In this document: positions 25,775 through 33,644 of the stretch, one piece after another
How positions within the stretch are numbered: the stretch's first letter is position 1
How the letters are laid out: every line of letters starts with the position of its first letter
Origin: an uncultured Ruthenibacterium sp.
GTDB taxonomy: Bacteria; Bacillota; Clostridia; Oscillospirales; Ruminococcaceae
Assembly (NCBI GenBank): GCA_944386555.1
Contig: CALXBN010000006.1
Location: 1 to 64,000, forward strand
Length of the DNA: 64,000 bases
Reading direction: 5' to 3'
Translations under genes and position numbers: made by a program
The notes under the pieces: model-generated
The model's database searches: none
Told to the model about the DNA's origin: nothing
What the model saw: only the letters and a program-made list of their open reading frames with translations

Positions 25775-26911
25775 TCAGCTGCTTTTGTGCCAAGGCTGGC
25801 TGCCGGTGTCCCCCGCCGCTTCCCCGGCATCCTCAGGCTGCCGGGCCTGCGCTTCCTGGCGCGCCTGGGCGATCATCTCGTCGGTGACGGCAGGGATCTG
25901 CCCGGTGACGTACAATTTGGAGGGCGGCGGCGGTGCGGGCCACTGAATGGGCTTTACATGCAGCTTGTGCGTCTCCTGCTCCCCGGCCTCCGGCTCCGGT
26001 GCGGCGGCGGCCTCCGAAGCCTGCCGGGCCGGAGCCGGCGCAGTACCGGCGGCCTTCACCCACCCTGTATCGCCGGGAGATGCGGCCGGCGCGGCAGGCT
26101 GTGCCGGCGCGGCCGCAGGGACGGCCGGCGCCGTAGACAGGCCGGCACTGCGCTGGGCAATGCGCTCCGCCTCAGCCTTGCGGGCCAGCTCGGCCAGGCG
26201 TGCCTGTTCGGCGGCAGCCACCTGGTCGGCCCGCACCCGGCCCAAACGGGCCTCCTGGGCCAGATGCAGCTGTTCGCTGCGCCGCTGGGCTTCCATCCGG
26301 CGCGCCTGCTGCACCAAAGACGGGTCTTCCGCCGGCATTGCCGGGGGCTGGGACTGCGATGGTGCGGCGGGCACGGCGGCGGAAGCTGCAGGGGATGCGG
26401 CCTGCTCCAGTGCCTGGCGGCGGGCAGCATCATCCGCCCGGGCCTGCCGGTCTACCGCCTTGAAATTGATCGGTTTCCAGTGGTGCCTGGGTTCTTCCTC
26501 CTGGGGGTGCGCGGCCGGCATCTCTACGGCAATGCCGGGCAGCTCCGCCTCCGCGTCGGTTCCATCGGCGGCGGGCACGGCCGCCATCACCGGTGCGGCA
26601 GGCTCGGCCTGGGCTGCATCCGGGGCAGCTGCAGCAGGGCCGTCCGCCCGGCCCGCAGCCGCCTGCTGTGCACGCTCTTTGTCATATTGTACAATCTCCG
26701 CCAGGGCTTTAATCTCCTGTACCTTGCAGACCAGCAGGCCCACAATGGCCACCGCCAGAACACCGGTACACACGATCATCAGCCACCGCAGCTGGCTGCC
26801 GAATTCATCGCTGCCCAGCAGCAGCCACAAACACAGCGCCAGCCCGCAGGCCAGGCCCAGCACGGTCAGCACTGTAGCCAGTACCTTACGGATCAGTTCT
26901 TTTTTTGCCAT
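25775..26911 (-). CDS. Two-TM membrane protein with Ala/Pro/Gln-rich cytoplasmic tail
   Basis: A 378-residue protein. Residues about 9-31 and 43-62 are TM helices; the rest is a low-complexity region rich in Ala, Pro, Glu and Gln with a coiled-coil-like middle (QQARRMEAQRRSEQLH, LAELARKAEAERIAQ). No catalytic motif is visible. It may act as a scaffold; this is only suggested by composition. It follows upp by 42 bases and is likely co-transcribed. Confidence 0.65.
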   Translation of the reverse strand: MAKKELIRKVLATVLTVLGLACGLALCLWLLLGSDEFGSQLRWLMIVCTGVLAVAIVGLLVCKVQEIKALAEIVQYDKERAQQAAAGRADGPAAAAPDAAQAEPAAPVMAAVPAADGTDAEAELPGIAVEMPAAHPQEEEPRHHWKPINFKAVDRQARADDAARRQALEQAASPAASAAVPAAPSQSQPPAMPAEDPSLVQQARRMEAQRRSEQLHLAQEARLGRVRADQVAAAEQARLAELARKAEAERIAQRSAGLSTAPAVPAAAPAQPAAPAASPGDTGWVKAAGTAPAPARQASEAAAAPEPEAGEQETHKLHVKPIQWPAPPPPSKLYVTGQIPAVTDEMIAQARQEAQARQPEDAGEAAGDTGSQPWHKSS

Positions 26912-26953
26912 GAGTCACAAACTCCTGTGTGGGCGCGGGGCCAGGCCGCGCGT

Positions 26954-27583
26954 TTATTTCGTTCCGAAGATGCGGTCTCCGGCATCGCCCAAGCCGGGCA
27001 CAATATAGCCGTTCTCGTTCAGTTTCTCATCCATTGCGGCCACATAAATGTCCACATCGGGATGCGTGTTCTTCAGACGTTCGAATCCTTCCGGCGCGGC
27101 GATAATGCCGATGAATTTGATATGCTTGACCCCGCGCTTTTTCAGCTGGCTGATGGCGTCGCAGGCACTGCCGCCGGTGGCCAGCATCGGGTCCAGCACG
27201 ATCACGTCCCGCTCGGCAATATCACCGGGCAGCTTGCAATAATATTCCACCGGCTCCAGGGTCTCTTCATTGCGGTACATGCCAATATGGCCCACTTTGG
27301 CGGCGGGGATCAGCGTCAGCATGCCGTCCACCATGCCCAGGCCCGCCCGCAGGATGGGCACCAGGGCCAGTTTGCGGCCGGCCAGCATCTGCGTTCTGGC
27401 CATGGCAATGGGGGTCTCCACCTCCACTTCCTCCAGCGGCAAATCCCGCGTGGCTTCATAGCACAGCAATGTGGCCAGCTCGCTCACCAGCTCCTTGAAC
27501 TCTTTTGTACCGGTGTTTTTGCTGCGCAGCAGGCTTACTTTGTGCTGCACCAAGGGATGATCCACAACCATTGTCTTGCTCAT
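26954..27583 (-). CDS. upp: Uracil phosphoribosyltransferase
   Basis: A 209-residue pyrimidine salvage enzyme converting uracil and PRPP to UMP. The sequence shows [17 protein letters not shown] near the start, [14 protein letters not shown], the PRPP loop [14 protein letters not shown] and the C-terminal uracil-binding [15 protein letters not shown]. Length is exact for the family. It follows rpiB by 58 bases; the pairing upp-rpiB is common in Firmicutes. Confidence 0.97.
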   Translation of the reverse strand: MSKTMVVDHPLVQHKVSLLRSKNTGTKEFKELVSELATLLCYEATRDLPLEEVEVETPIAMARTQMLAGRKLALVPILRAGLGMVDGMLTLIPAAKVGHIGMYRNEETLEPVEYYCKLPGDIAERDVIVLDPMLATGGSACDAISQLKKRGVKHIKFIGIIAAPEGFERLKNTHPDVDIYVAAMDEKLNENGYIVPGLGDAGDRIFGTK

Positions 27584-27641
27584 TGTGATACGCTCCTTTT
27601 TCTTTCAAAATAATCTATTTCAATTCCTGCCAAAAGAGGGG

Positions 27642-28094
27642 TCAGCGTGCTTCCAGGGATGTCAGCTTGGCCACGCGCGCGGTGTGGCGGCCGCCCTCAA
27701 AGCCGGTGTTCAGGAATTCGTCCACCAGCTGGCAGGCCAGGCCCGGGCCCACCACGCGCCCGCCCATGCACAGCGCATTGGCGTCGTTATGCAGGCGGGT
27801 ATAACGGGCGCTGAATGCGTCTGAACAGCAGCATGCACGGATGCCTTTGATTTTATTGGCGGCCATGGAAATGCCCACGCCGGTGCCGCAAAACAAAAGC
27901 GCACAGCGGCATTTCCCCGCCAGCACCGCCTCGCAGGGCGGCACGGCCATATCGGGATAATCCACCGATTCCTCACTGTAGCAGCCGAAGTCCTCTACGG
28001 GGATCCCCTGCTCCAGCAGGTGCTGCTTCACAGCTTCCTTCAGGGCCCAGCCGCCGTGGTCGGCGCCCAAGGCGACAGGTTTTTCGTGGTCCAT
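27642..28094 (-). CDS. rpiB: Ribose-5-phosphate isomerase B
   Basis: A 150-residue RpiB/LacAB family isomerase interconverting ribose-5-phosphate and ribulose-5-phosphate. LGADHGGWALKE, DYPDMA, LLFCGTGVGISMAANK with the catalytic Cys, and HNDANALCMGGRVVG are typical. It lies in the tsaE-tsaB-rpiB-upp run, linking sugar phosphate supply and PRPP use. Confidence 0.95.
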   Translation of the reverse strand: MDHEKPVALGADHGGWALKEAVKQHLLEQGIPVEDFGCYSEESVDYPDMAVPPCEAVLAGKCRCALLFCGTGVGISMAANKIKGIRACCCSDAFSARYTRLHNDANALCMGGRVVGPGLACQLVDEFLNTGFEGGRHTARVAKLTSLEAR

Positions 28095-28149
28095 AATGAT
28101 CGCTCCTTGTCTGTAATGGATATGGATGCGCGCCGGCCTGCGCGCGGTG

Positions 28150-28869
28150 TCACACTTGTTCCGGGGAAAGGCCCAGGCGGGCGGCCCGTTCGCGCTGGGC
28201 CTGGCTCAGCCGATGATACAGCGGTGCCAGGCGTTCGGCCGGGACAAATGCCCCCGGCCCGGCGGCCAGCGCCGCAAAGCACACGCCCGCCGCACGCCCC
28301 GTGCGAAAATGCACCGGCCCCAGCCGCAGCGCCCGGGCAGGAAATGCGGCGGCCACCAAGGCCGCGCCGTCCCCCAGCAGCGTCACCGGGCCCTGCAGCT
28401 TGTCCAGCACCGTGCCCAGGGCGGCAGCCGGGCCGCTTTGGTCTTCATACAGGCGCTGTACCTGCGTACCGGCAGGGCCCTGCGCCACGCGGAAAGCCGC
28501 CCAGTACACTTCGCCCCGCCGGGCATCCAGCGCACACAGCACATTCCCCCACACCGGTACGCCCCAGCACAGCGCCTCCAGGGTAGATACCCCCGCACAG
28601 GGCTTTTTCCCGGCCAGGGCCAGACCCTTGACGGTGGCCAGGCCAATGCGCAGCCCCGTAAAGCTTCCCGGCCCGGCAGCCACGGCGTAAGCATCCACAT
28701 CGTCAGGGCCCAGCCCCGCCGCAGCCAGTGCGTCCCGGCACAGGGGCAGCAACGTCTCCGAATGGGTCAGCCCTGTGCTCAAAACGGCCTCGTACACCAA
28801 TGCGCCGCTGCGTACCAAGGCCACGCCGGCGGTTTTGCCGGCGGAATCCAGCCCCAGAACCGTGTTCAC
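28150..28869 (-). CDS. tsaB: tRNA threonylcarbamoyladenosine biosynthesis protein TsaB
   Basis: A 239-residue ASKHA-fold subunit of the complex that makes t6A37 in ANN-decoding tRNAs. It shows VLGLDSAGKTAGVALV, LPLCRDALAAAGL, AVAAGPGSFTGLRIGLATVKGL and ALDARRGEVYWA, the standard TsaB hallmarks. GTG start overlaps the tsaE stop (GTGA), so translation is coupled. TsaD and TsaC are not in the window. Confidence 0.95.
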   Translation of the reverse strand: MNTVLGLDSAGKTAGVALVRSGALVYEAVLSTGLTHSETLLPLCRDALAAAGLGPDDVDAYAVAAGPGSFTGLRIGLATVKGLALAGKKPCAGVSTLEALCWGVPVWGNVLCALDARRGEVYWAAFRVAQGPAGTQVQRLYEDQSGPAAALGTVLDKLQGPVTLLGDGAALVAAAFPARALRLGPVHFRTGRAAGVCFAALAAGPGAFVPAERLAPLYHRLSQAQRERAARLGLSPEQV

Positions 28870-29297
28870 AGCGCGCCTCCTTCCACGGCAATGCGCCGCC
28901 CGTTTTCCTCATCGGGCAGGCGTTGGATGTCGATGCGGATGGCCGGCTCCCCGGCCAGCAAATCGGACACATTTTCACTCCATTCGGCCGCTACCACCAC
29001 GCCGGCATCCAAATAGTCGTAGAAGCCGCTGGTTTCCAGATCCGCCAAGGTGGACACGCGGTACAAATCGAAGTGTGCCAGCGGCCGGGGACCCCTGTAA
29101 AAATTGACGATGGAAAAGGTAGGGCTGGAGACCGGGTCCGTACAGCCCAAGCCCTGGGCCAGCCCCTGGCAGAAAGCCGTTTTGCCCGCGCCCAGGCCGC
29201 CGGTGAACAGGATCAGTTCGCCTCCGCGCAGCGTAGCGGCCAGCCGCCGGCCCAAAGCCTGCGTATCCTCTTTGGAATGGCTTTCATACACGGCCAC
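28866..29297 (-). CDS. tsaE: tRNA threonylcarbamoyladenosine biosynthesis ATPase TsaE
   Basis: A 143-residue P-loop ATPase that works with TsaB and TsaD in t6A synthesis. The Walker A is FTGGLGAGKTAFCQGLA, followed by VSSPTFSIVNFY and HFDLYR, the family core. GTG 29297 is preferred because GGAGAGGAGGGG sits 7 bases upstream; a GTG-ATG pair 33 bases earlier is possible but lacks a site. Confidence 0.93.
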   Translation of the reverse strand: MAVYESHSKEDTQALGRRLAATLRGGELILFTGGLGAGKTAFCQGLAQGLGCTDPVSSPTFSIVNFYRGPRPLAHFDLYRVSTLADLETSGFYDYLDAGVVVAAEWSENVSDLLAGEPAIRIDIQRLPDEENGRRIAVEGGAL

Positions 29298-29340
29298 CGC
29301 GGCCCCTCCTCTCCCGGTATTGGACATCACAGATCATCTT

Positions 29341-29370
29341 ATTATACAACAAAAGCACCCCCGCTGTAAA
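29341..29370 (-). promoter_or_regulatory. Promoter of tsaE, inside the preceding terminator
   Basis: On the minus strand TTTACA, 18 bases, TATAAT. The -35 lies in the loop and the spacer in the 3' arm of the DUF378 terminator hairpin. Confidence 0.6.
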
Positions 29371-29387
29371 CCCTGCGGGGGTGCTTT
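29351..29387 (-). terminator. Intrinsic terminator after the DUF378 gene
   Basis: AAAGCACCCCCGC pairs with GCGGGGGTGCTTT around a 10-base loop; T4 on the minus strand. Confidence 0.85.
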
Positions 29388-29412
29388 GCCATGCGATACC
29401 TGCGAAAAAATT

Positions 29413-29628
29413 TTACGGCTGCGCCGCGCTGTCCCGGCCGGCGTCAAACAGGCTGGGGATGGCGCAGATGGCCGCCGCGCCCACCAGCGTGAAAACCGCC
29501 CGGGAAAAAATGCTTTGGGCGCCGCCCAGCAGCCAGGCCACCAGATTAAACCCGAACAGGCCCACCAGGCCCCAGTTGATACCGCCTACAATGATGAGGA
29601 CAATGCAGATTTTGTAAAACCAGTGCAT
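29413..29628 (-). CDS. DUF378 family small membrane protein
   Basis: A 71-residue protein with two TM helices and the family hallmark VLIIVGGINWGLVGLFGFNLVAWL followed by IFSRAVFTLVGAAAI. ATG 29628 follows GAAAGGATG. Function unknown; it lies 49 bases after the solute-binding lipoprotein gene, perhaps on its message. Confidence 0.85.
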   Translation of the reverse strand: MHWFYKICIVLIIVGGINWGLVGLFGFNLVAWLLGGAQSIFSRAVFTLVGAAAICAIPSLFDAGRDSAAQP

Positions 29629-29677
29629 AATACACACATCCTTTCCTGCCGGATAGGATGCCCGGAACACCGGCCTT

Positions 29678-30973
29678 CTATTCATCGAAGTAAAACCGAT
29701 AATCTGCGGCGAAAGCAGCAGCAGCTTCATCCACCGTAGCGCGCCCGGTGGAAACCTCGGCCGCGGCCTGCCACAGGCTGCGCGCGGCAGGCGCCGCAAA
29801 GTGGGCGGCGTTCACCGCATCGGCCGCCGCGGCCCACTGGTCGGCCAGGGGCGATGTGTCCGGCAGGGACGTGCCGCTGGAAAAAAACGCCGCCTGGGCC
29901 TCGGCCGCCTGGCGGGCCAAGGTTGGGCACAAGGCGCTGTCCAGCGGGAAGAAAAAGCTGGCGCCGGAGGCCGGAGCGAAAGCCGCCTGTCCCAGCAGCT
30001 GTTCCAGAATCTGGGCCGCCAGGGCGGCATGGGGGCTGTTGGCGCGGATGCCCCCGTACACGCCTACGCTGGCGGTGACGCCGCCGCTGCCGTTGGGCAC
30101 AGGCACCAGCGCGGGCGTGCGGCCCAGCGCCAGCACATGGCGCGTGTGGGCGCCCATGTCCCCCGTGTCCCTGCCGCCCGCCGCGATGAGGACAAACGGC
30201 CGCTGCGCCGTAACGGCCAGCTCCCCCTGGACGCCGGCGGCCTCGCACGCGCTTTCCACCTGGGCGGCCAGGGCCAGCAGGGCGCGGCCTTCCTCGTCCA
30301 GCGCAGCGGTTTTACTGTCATAGTCCACCGCGGGCTGCGCGCACAGGCTGTTCAGCATGTCCGCCAGCGTGATCATCGCCAGAGGGTCGTCGGACGTCAT
30401 CTGCCACACCGCGCCCAGGAAATCCGCCGGCGCGGTGCAGCCCGTGGTTTGGGCGGCGATGGCGCCGGCCGTTTCGGCGTCCGTCAGCAATGCGCCCACG
30501 GTGAACGTCAGCGGCAGCACATACTGCACGCCCTCCGCCCGGCCGGCGGCCAGCACCGCCTCGTTCAGCTGCCGCCCGGCGCTGAAATCATCCATATACG
30601 GGGCCAGATCGGCAAAGACGCCGGCGCGCATCATCTTTTGCGGGTCGGTAAACAGGGCGTTGCCGCCGCCGCTGCACAAAAACAGGTCCGGCCCGCGGCC
30701 GCTCATGATCTGTGTACGCAGCCGGGCCAGCTGCCCCTGCAGCGCCTCGTCTTCCCGGGTCAGGTTGTCGTCGCCGGGCAGGGTGATGAAATCGAATTCG
30801 TATTCGCCGCTATGCTCCCGCGCCAGGGCCTGCAGCGCCTGGCCAAAGGCGTGGTTCGCCTCGGCGTCGGTGCATATGGTCACCACCGGCAGCGGCTGGC
30901 TTTCGGCCGAGGACGCGCCGCAGCCCGCCAGCAGGGCACAGCACAGCAGCAGGCACACAAGGCGGCGTTTCAT
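29678..30973 (-). CDS. Extracellular solute-binding lipoprotein, orphan paralogue
   Basis: A 431-residue predicted lipoprotein with an N-terminal LVCLLLCCALLAGC lipobox (Cys about residue 17). The mature domain begins VVTICTDAEANHAF and carries RTQIMSGRGPDLFLCSGG, matching the 8725-10092 protein, and the C-terminal half has the small-residue-rich pattern of family 1 binding proteins. ATG 30973 has AGGAGGG upstream. No permease or ATPase follows. A relic of the small Cys protein lies just upstream on the same strand behind a good promoter, so both may once have been one transcript. Ligand unknown. Confidence 0.85.
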   Translation of the reverse strand: MKRRLVCLLLCCALLAGCGASSAESQPLPVVTICTDAEANHAFGQALQALAREHSGEYEFDFITLPGDDNLTREDEALQGQLARLRTQIMSGRGPDLFLCSGGGNALFTDPQKMMRAGVFADLAPYMDDFSAGRQLNEAVLAAGRAEGVQYVLPLTFTVGALLTDAETAGAIAAQTTGCTAPADFLGAVWQMTSDDPLAMITLADMLNSLCAQPAVDYDSKTAALDEEGRALLALAAQVESACEAAGVQGELAVTAQRPFVLIAAGGRDTGDMGAHTRHVLALGRTPALVPVPNGSGGVTASVGVYGGIRANSPHAALAAQILEQLLGQAAFAPASGASFFFPLDSALCPTLARQAAEAQAAFFSSGTSLPDTSPLADQWAAAADAVNAAHFAAPAARSLWQAAAEVSTGRATVDEAAAAFAADYRFYFDE

Positions 30974-31050
30974 GGTATCTTCCCTCCTGTTCTTAAAGAA
31001 TAAAATGCCCCAAATGAATGGGGCAAAATAAAAGTTACTATCCAATCAAA

Positions 31051-31300
31051 TCAATAATAACCATGGCATTCTGTTCTTGATGCACCAAGGTCAGCAGACA
31101 TTTGACCGCTCAGGAAACCGCAGGCTGCATTATTGCATTTCAGCTGATAGTACTTCACATTTCTCCAAGTCTTGTCTTCGCCGCGGGGTCTATGCGTACA
31201 CGGCGTATAAACAGGACCTGTTTCCAAAATGCGGATGTTTTGTTTCAAAAAAGCAAGCCAACGCCGCAATTATCGCAGCCGGCAGCCCAAGGCTGTACGA
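31051..31300 (-). pseudogene. Relic of a small secreted Cys protein
   Basis: The C-terminal 60 residues read E-T-G-P...C-T-H-R-P-x-G-E-D-x3-W-x2-V and end in K-C-N-N-A-A-C-G...T-E-C-H-G-Y-Y, closely matching the 8281-8597 protein. The upstream C-D-N-C-G-V-G-L-L-F piece is in another frame, shifted by one base at a T6 run (plus-strand A6 at 31247-31252). No signal peptide is left in frame. It is broken in at least one place. Confidence 0.65.
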
Positions 31301-31347
31301 TGAATGCAAAGCAACGCCAAGAGAGGACTGCTCTTTTCTTTATTTTT

Positions 31348-31376
31348 AGTATATACAGTTATTAGCTCAATTTCAA
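31348..31376 (-). promoter_or_regulatory. Promoter upstream of the Cys-protein relic and lipoprotein
   Basis: On the minus strand TTGAAA, 17 bases, TATACT. It may now drive the lipoprotein gene at 30973. A hairpin GACAAA-CTTA-TTTGTC with T6 after it on the plus strand (31388-31410) lies next to it; no plus-strand gene is seen that it would end. Confidence 0.6.
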
Positions 31377-31431
31377 TATGATTAGTAGACAAACTTATTT
31401 GTCGTTTTTTGTATAATTCCCCGAATTAGTT

Positions 31432-32013
31432 TCATCTCCAAACCACCAGGGCCGCGCCGGCGGCGGCCAGCAGACACAGGGCCGCCAGGGCCGGGGCGTT
31501 GGCGCGGGGCGCGGGCCACCCCGCGGCACGGCGCACATACCGGCCATGGGCGGCGCACAGGGCCAGGTAGGCGCAGCACACCCCCAGCAGGTACAGCCCC
31601 GCCAGGGCCGCGCCGCCGGGCCGAAAGCCCAGCAGGGCGCACAGAGGCAGCGGGAACAGCCCGCCCGCCAGGGCGTATACCGCCACCAGCAGGCCGTAGT
31701 AGCCCGTGCCCGGGGTGTCGGGGCGCAGGGTGCGCCCGCGCGCCTGGGCGGGCAGTTCCAGCCGGAACACCCCGGCCTGCAGCTGGTACATGGGCCAGAT
31801 GACCACCAACAGCAGCAGGATGATGCACAGAGCCATATTCAGCCGCTGCCTGCCCCACTGGCCCAAGTTGGCCAGATTCAGGGCCATCAGCAGCAGGAGG
31901 AAGGGCGATCGGCTGGAAAAGCGGTAGTGGGCCCGCAGGATGGACAGCTCCGTGCGCTCGTCCAGCACTGTCTCCATGTATTTCAATTCGGTAAACAAAT
32001 TCAAACGCGCCAT
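31432..32013 (-). CDS. Membrane protein, XRE-operon member B
   Basis: A 193-residue protein with about five TM helices. Its N-terminus NLFTELKYMETVLDERTE is nearly identical to that of the upstream gene, showing tandem duplication; the rest has diverged. It lies 12 bases after the longer paralogue, with GGAGGG at the junction. Function unknown. Confidence 0.75.
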   Translation of the reverse strand: MARLNLFTELKYMETVLDERTELSILRAHYRFSSRSPFLLLLMALNLANLGQWGRQRLNMALCIILLLLVVIWPMYQLQAGVFRLELPAQARGRTLRPDTPGTGYYGLLVAVYALAGGLFPLPLCALLGFRPGGAALAGLYLLGVCCAYLALCAAHGRYVRRAAGWPAPRANAPALAALCLLAAAGAALVVWR

Positions 32014-32025
32014 AGCGTTCCCTCC

Positions 32026-33288
32026 TTATCCATTCCCTTGGGTTTTGTACAGCCAGCCGCCGGCACCCAGGGCCTCCAGGGCAGCCTGTTTTTGCCGACG
32101 GGCCTCCTCGCCCCGGGCGGCCACGGCCCAGCCGGCCCGGTCCCCGGCGGGGGTTGTGATGGAAAATGCCGTCAGCTCACCGTCGGCGTCCAGGGTGTAC
32201 GCGGCGGTGCCGCCGGCCCAGGTCTCCCGGCCCGGCCGGCGCCGCCAGTAGCGGTTGGTATACGTGACGGTGTACCGGGCGCCGCCGTCCGGCAGATGCT
32301 CCATCGCCCAGGACGCCACATCCCGGGCGGACGCGGAAGGCGCCGCCCACACGCACATGCCGGGGAATCGGTCGGTGGAATTCACCCGCCGCCAGGCGGC
32401 GCCGTCCCAGGCCCAGGTGTACACGCTCCAGCTGTTATCGCTGGAGGGGGACACCGCGTATTCCTCCTTCATGGCGGCGCCGTCAGGCCACACCAGCAGG
32501 CTGGCAGCGTCCCGGCCCGGAACGGCGGGCTGGTCGTAGCCGGTGTAGGTTTCGGTGACGCCGTCGATGGTCTGCTCGTTTTCGTAGACGGCCTCGTCCA
32601 GCTGGTCCCAGGCGGCCTCCACCGCCGTGAGGGGCCGGATCACCGATGTGCCCCGGAGCACGTCGTTGCCCGCCGTGGCCCAGGCCCCGGCGGCCAGCAC
32701 CAGGCAGAAGGCCAGCGCCGCCGCGGCGTTGGCCCGCCGGGCCGGGGGCAGAGCTGCCCGGGCCGCGGCCCCCGGGCGCCACAGGCACACGTTGTGGGCC
32801 AGCACCATAGCGGCATAGACCGCGCACATCCCCAGAGGCCACAGAGCGGCCATCAGGCCCCCCAGGCCGTTCCATACGTCCACCCCGTTGCAGAAGCCCT
32901 GTACCAGCGACGGCAGCCACATTCCGCCGCCCAGGATGTAGATGGCCAGCTCCGCCCCGCCGGGAATGCGGCCCTTGCGGCGGGCTGAAAGATCCAGCCG
33001 GAACAGGCCGAAGGCCAGCTGGCAGCATCCCCAGCCCACCAGCCACAGCAGCCCGGCGGCGAACAGCGCGCCGCCCAAGGGCCGCAGCACCACCGCGGGC
33101 ATGCCCTGCCGCAGGCCGACCTCGGACGTGGCATTGACGCTGAGGCTGAACACCAGGGACATAGCCATGGCCAGCAGGATGAAGGAACCGTTGAAGTAGG
33201 ACACGCACCGGCGCAGGCTGTCGGCCTCGGTGCGCTCGTCCAGTACTGTCTCCATGTATTTCAGTTCGGTAAACAGGTTCACGCGCAT
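32026..33288 (-). CDS. Membrane protein with extracytoplasmic C-terminal domain, XRE-operon member A
   Basis: A 420-residue protein: the shared N-terminus NLFTELKYMETVLDERTE, five or so TM helices to about residue 210, then a soluble domain of about 200 residues that is Trp- and Tyr-rich (W-S-V-Y-T-W-A-W-D, RYTVTYTNRYW). ATG lies 3 bases after the regulator stop with GGGAGGTG inside the regulator's end, so translation is coupled. I do not recognise a family with confidence; a DUF3169-like membrane component next to a short XRE regulator is a possible comparison. Confidence 0.75.
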   Translation of the reverse strand: MRVNLFTELKYMETVLDERTEADSLRRCVSYFNGSFILLAMAMSLVFSLSVNATSEVGLRQGMPAVVLRPLGGALFAAGLLWLVGWGCCQLAFGLFRLDLSARRKGRIPGGAELAIYILGGGMWLPSLVQGFCNGVDVWNGLGGLMAALWPLGMCAVYAAMVLAHNVCLWRPGAAARAALPPARRANAAAALAFCLVLAAGAWATAGNDVLRGTSVIRPLTAVEAAWDQLDEAVYENEQTIDGVTETYTGYDQPAVPGRDAASLLVWPDGAAMKEEYAVSPSSDNSWSVYTWAWDGAAWRRVNSTDRFPGMCVWAAPSASARDVASWAMEHLPDGGARYTVTYTNRYWRRRPGRETWAGGTAAYTLDADGELTAFSITTPAGDRAGWAVAARGEEARRQKQAALEALGAGGWLYKTQGNG

Positions 33289-33291
33289 GGG

Positions 33292-33486
33292 TCACACCTC
33301 CCAAAACAGTTCATCCAGGGTTTTCCCCAGGGCCTTGCACAGGGCAATGCACAGGTTCAGCGTGGGGTTATAGTCTCCCCCTTCGATCATATTCACCGTC
33401 TGGCGCGACACGCCCACCTCCCGGGCCAGCTCCTCCTGGGACAGGCCCCGCTCCTTGCGGGCCGCCTTCATACGTTCGTTGGCCAT
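33292..33486 (-). CDS. Short XRE-family transcriptional regulator
   Basis: A 64-residue HTH_3 protein consisting of little more than the DNA-binding domain: MKAARKERGLSQEELAREVG, VSRQTVNMIEGGDYNPTLN and LCKALGKTLDELFWEV. Such small Cro-like regulators in Firmicutes usually precede membrane proteins, as here. Two matching operators lie on its own promoter, so autoregulation is likely. A decayed copy is found at 35617-35683. Confidence 0.93.
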   Translation of the reverse strand: MANERMKAARKERGLSQEELAREVGVSRQTVNMIEGGDYNPTLNLCIALCKALGKTLDELFWEV

Positions 33487-33505
33487 GACATGCCTCCCCG
33501 TAAAA

Positions 33506-33570
33506 TGTCAATTATATCCGACAATTACAGTATGGCACAGCGAACGGATTTTGTCAAGTATATTTGACAA
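33506..33570 (-). promoter_or_regulatory. Promoter with two XRE operators
   Basis: On the minus strand TTGACA, 17 bases, CATACT (33529-33557). Two copies of TTGTC-N2-ATATA-N-TTGACA are present: one at 33551-33570 (perfect arms TTGTCAA/TTGACAA) over the -35, the other at 33506-33524 over the start of transcription. This placement fits a repressor that blocks RNA polymerase. Confidence 0.75.
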
Positions 33571-33589
33571 CTTTCCGTCGCCCGCAAAA

Positions 33590-33620
33590 CAGAAAGCGCC
33601 CCTGCAGAGCGCAGGGGCGC
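33590..33620 (-). terminator. Intrinsic terminator of the P-type ATPase
   Basis: On the minus strand GCGCCCCTGC, loop GCTCT, GCAGGGGCGC, then TTTCTGTTTT. Confidence 0.8.
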
Positions 33621-33644
33621 ACAGATGAAACACAGATACATACT

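Noticed and set aside
27060..27085. A GTTCGAATCC word resembling a tRNA T-loop
   Set aside because: It lies inside upp coding sequence and no cloverleaf can be drawn around it.
31051..31269. Treating the relic as an intact 72-residue gene starting at TTG
   Set aside because: The TTG start has no ribosome site and the family signal peptide and first Cys pair are in other frames.
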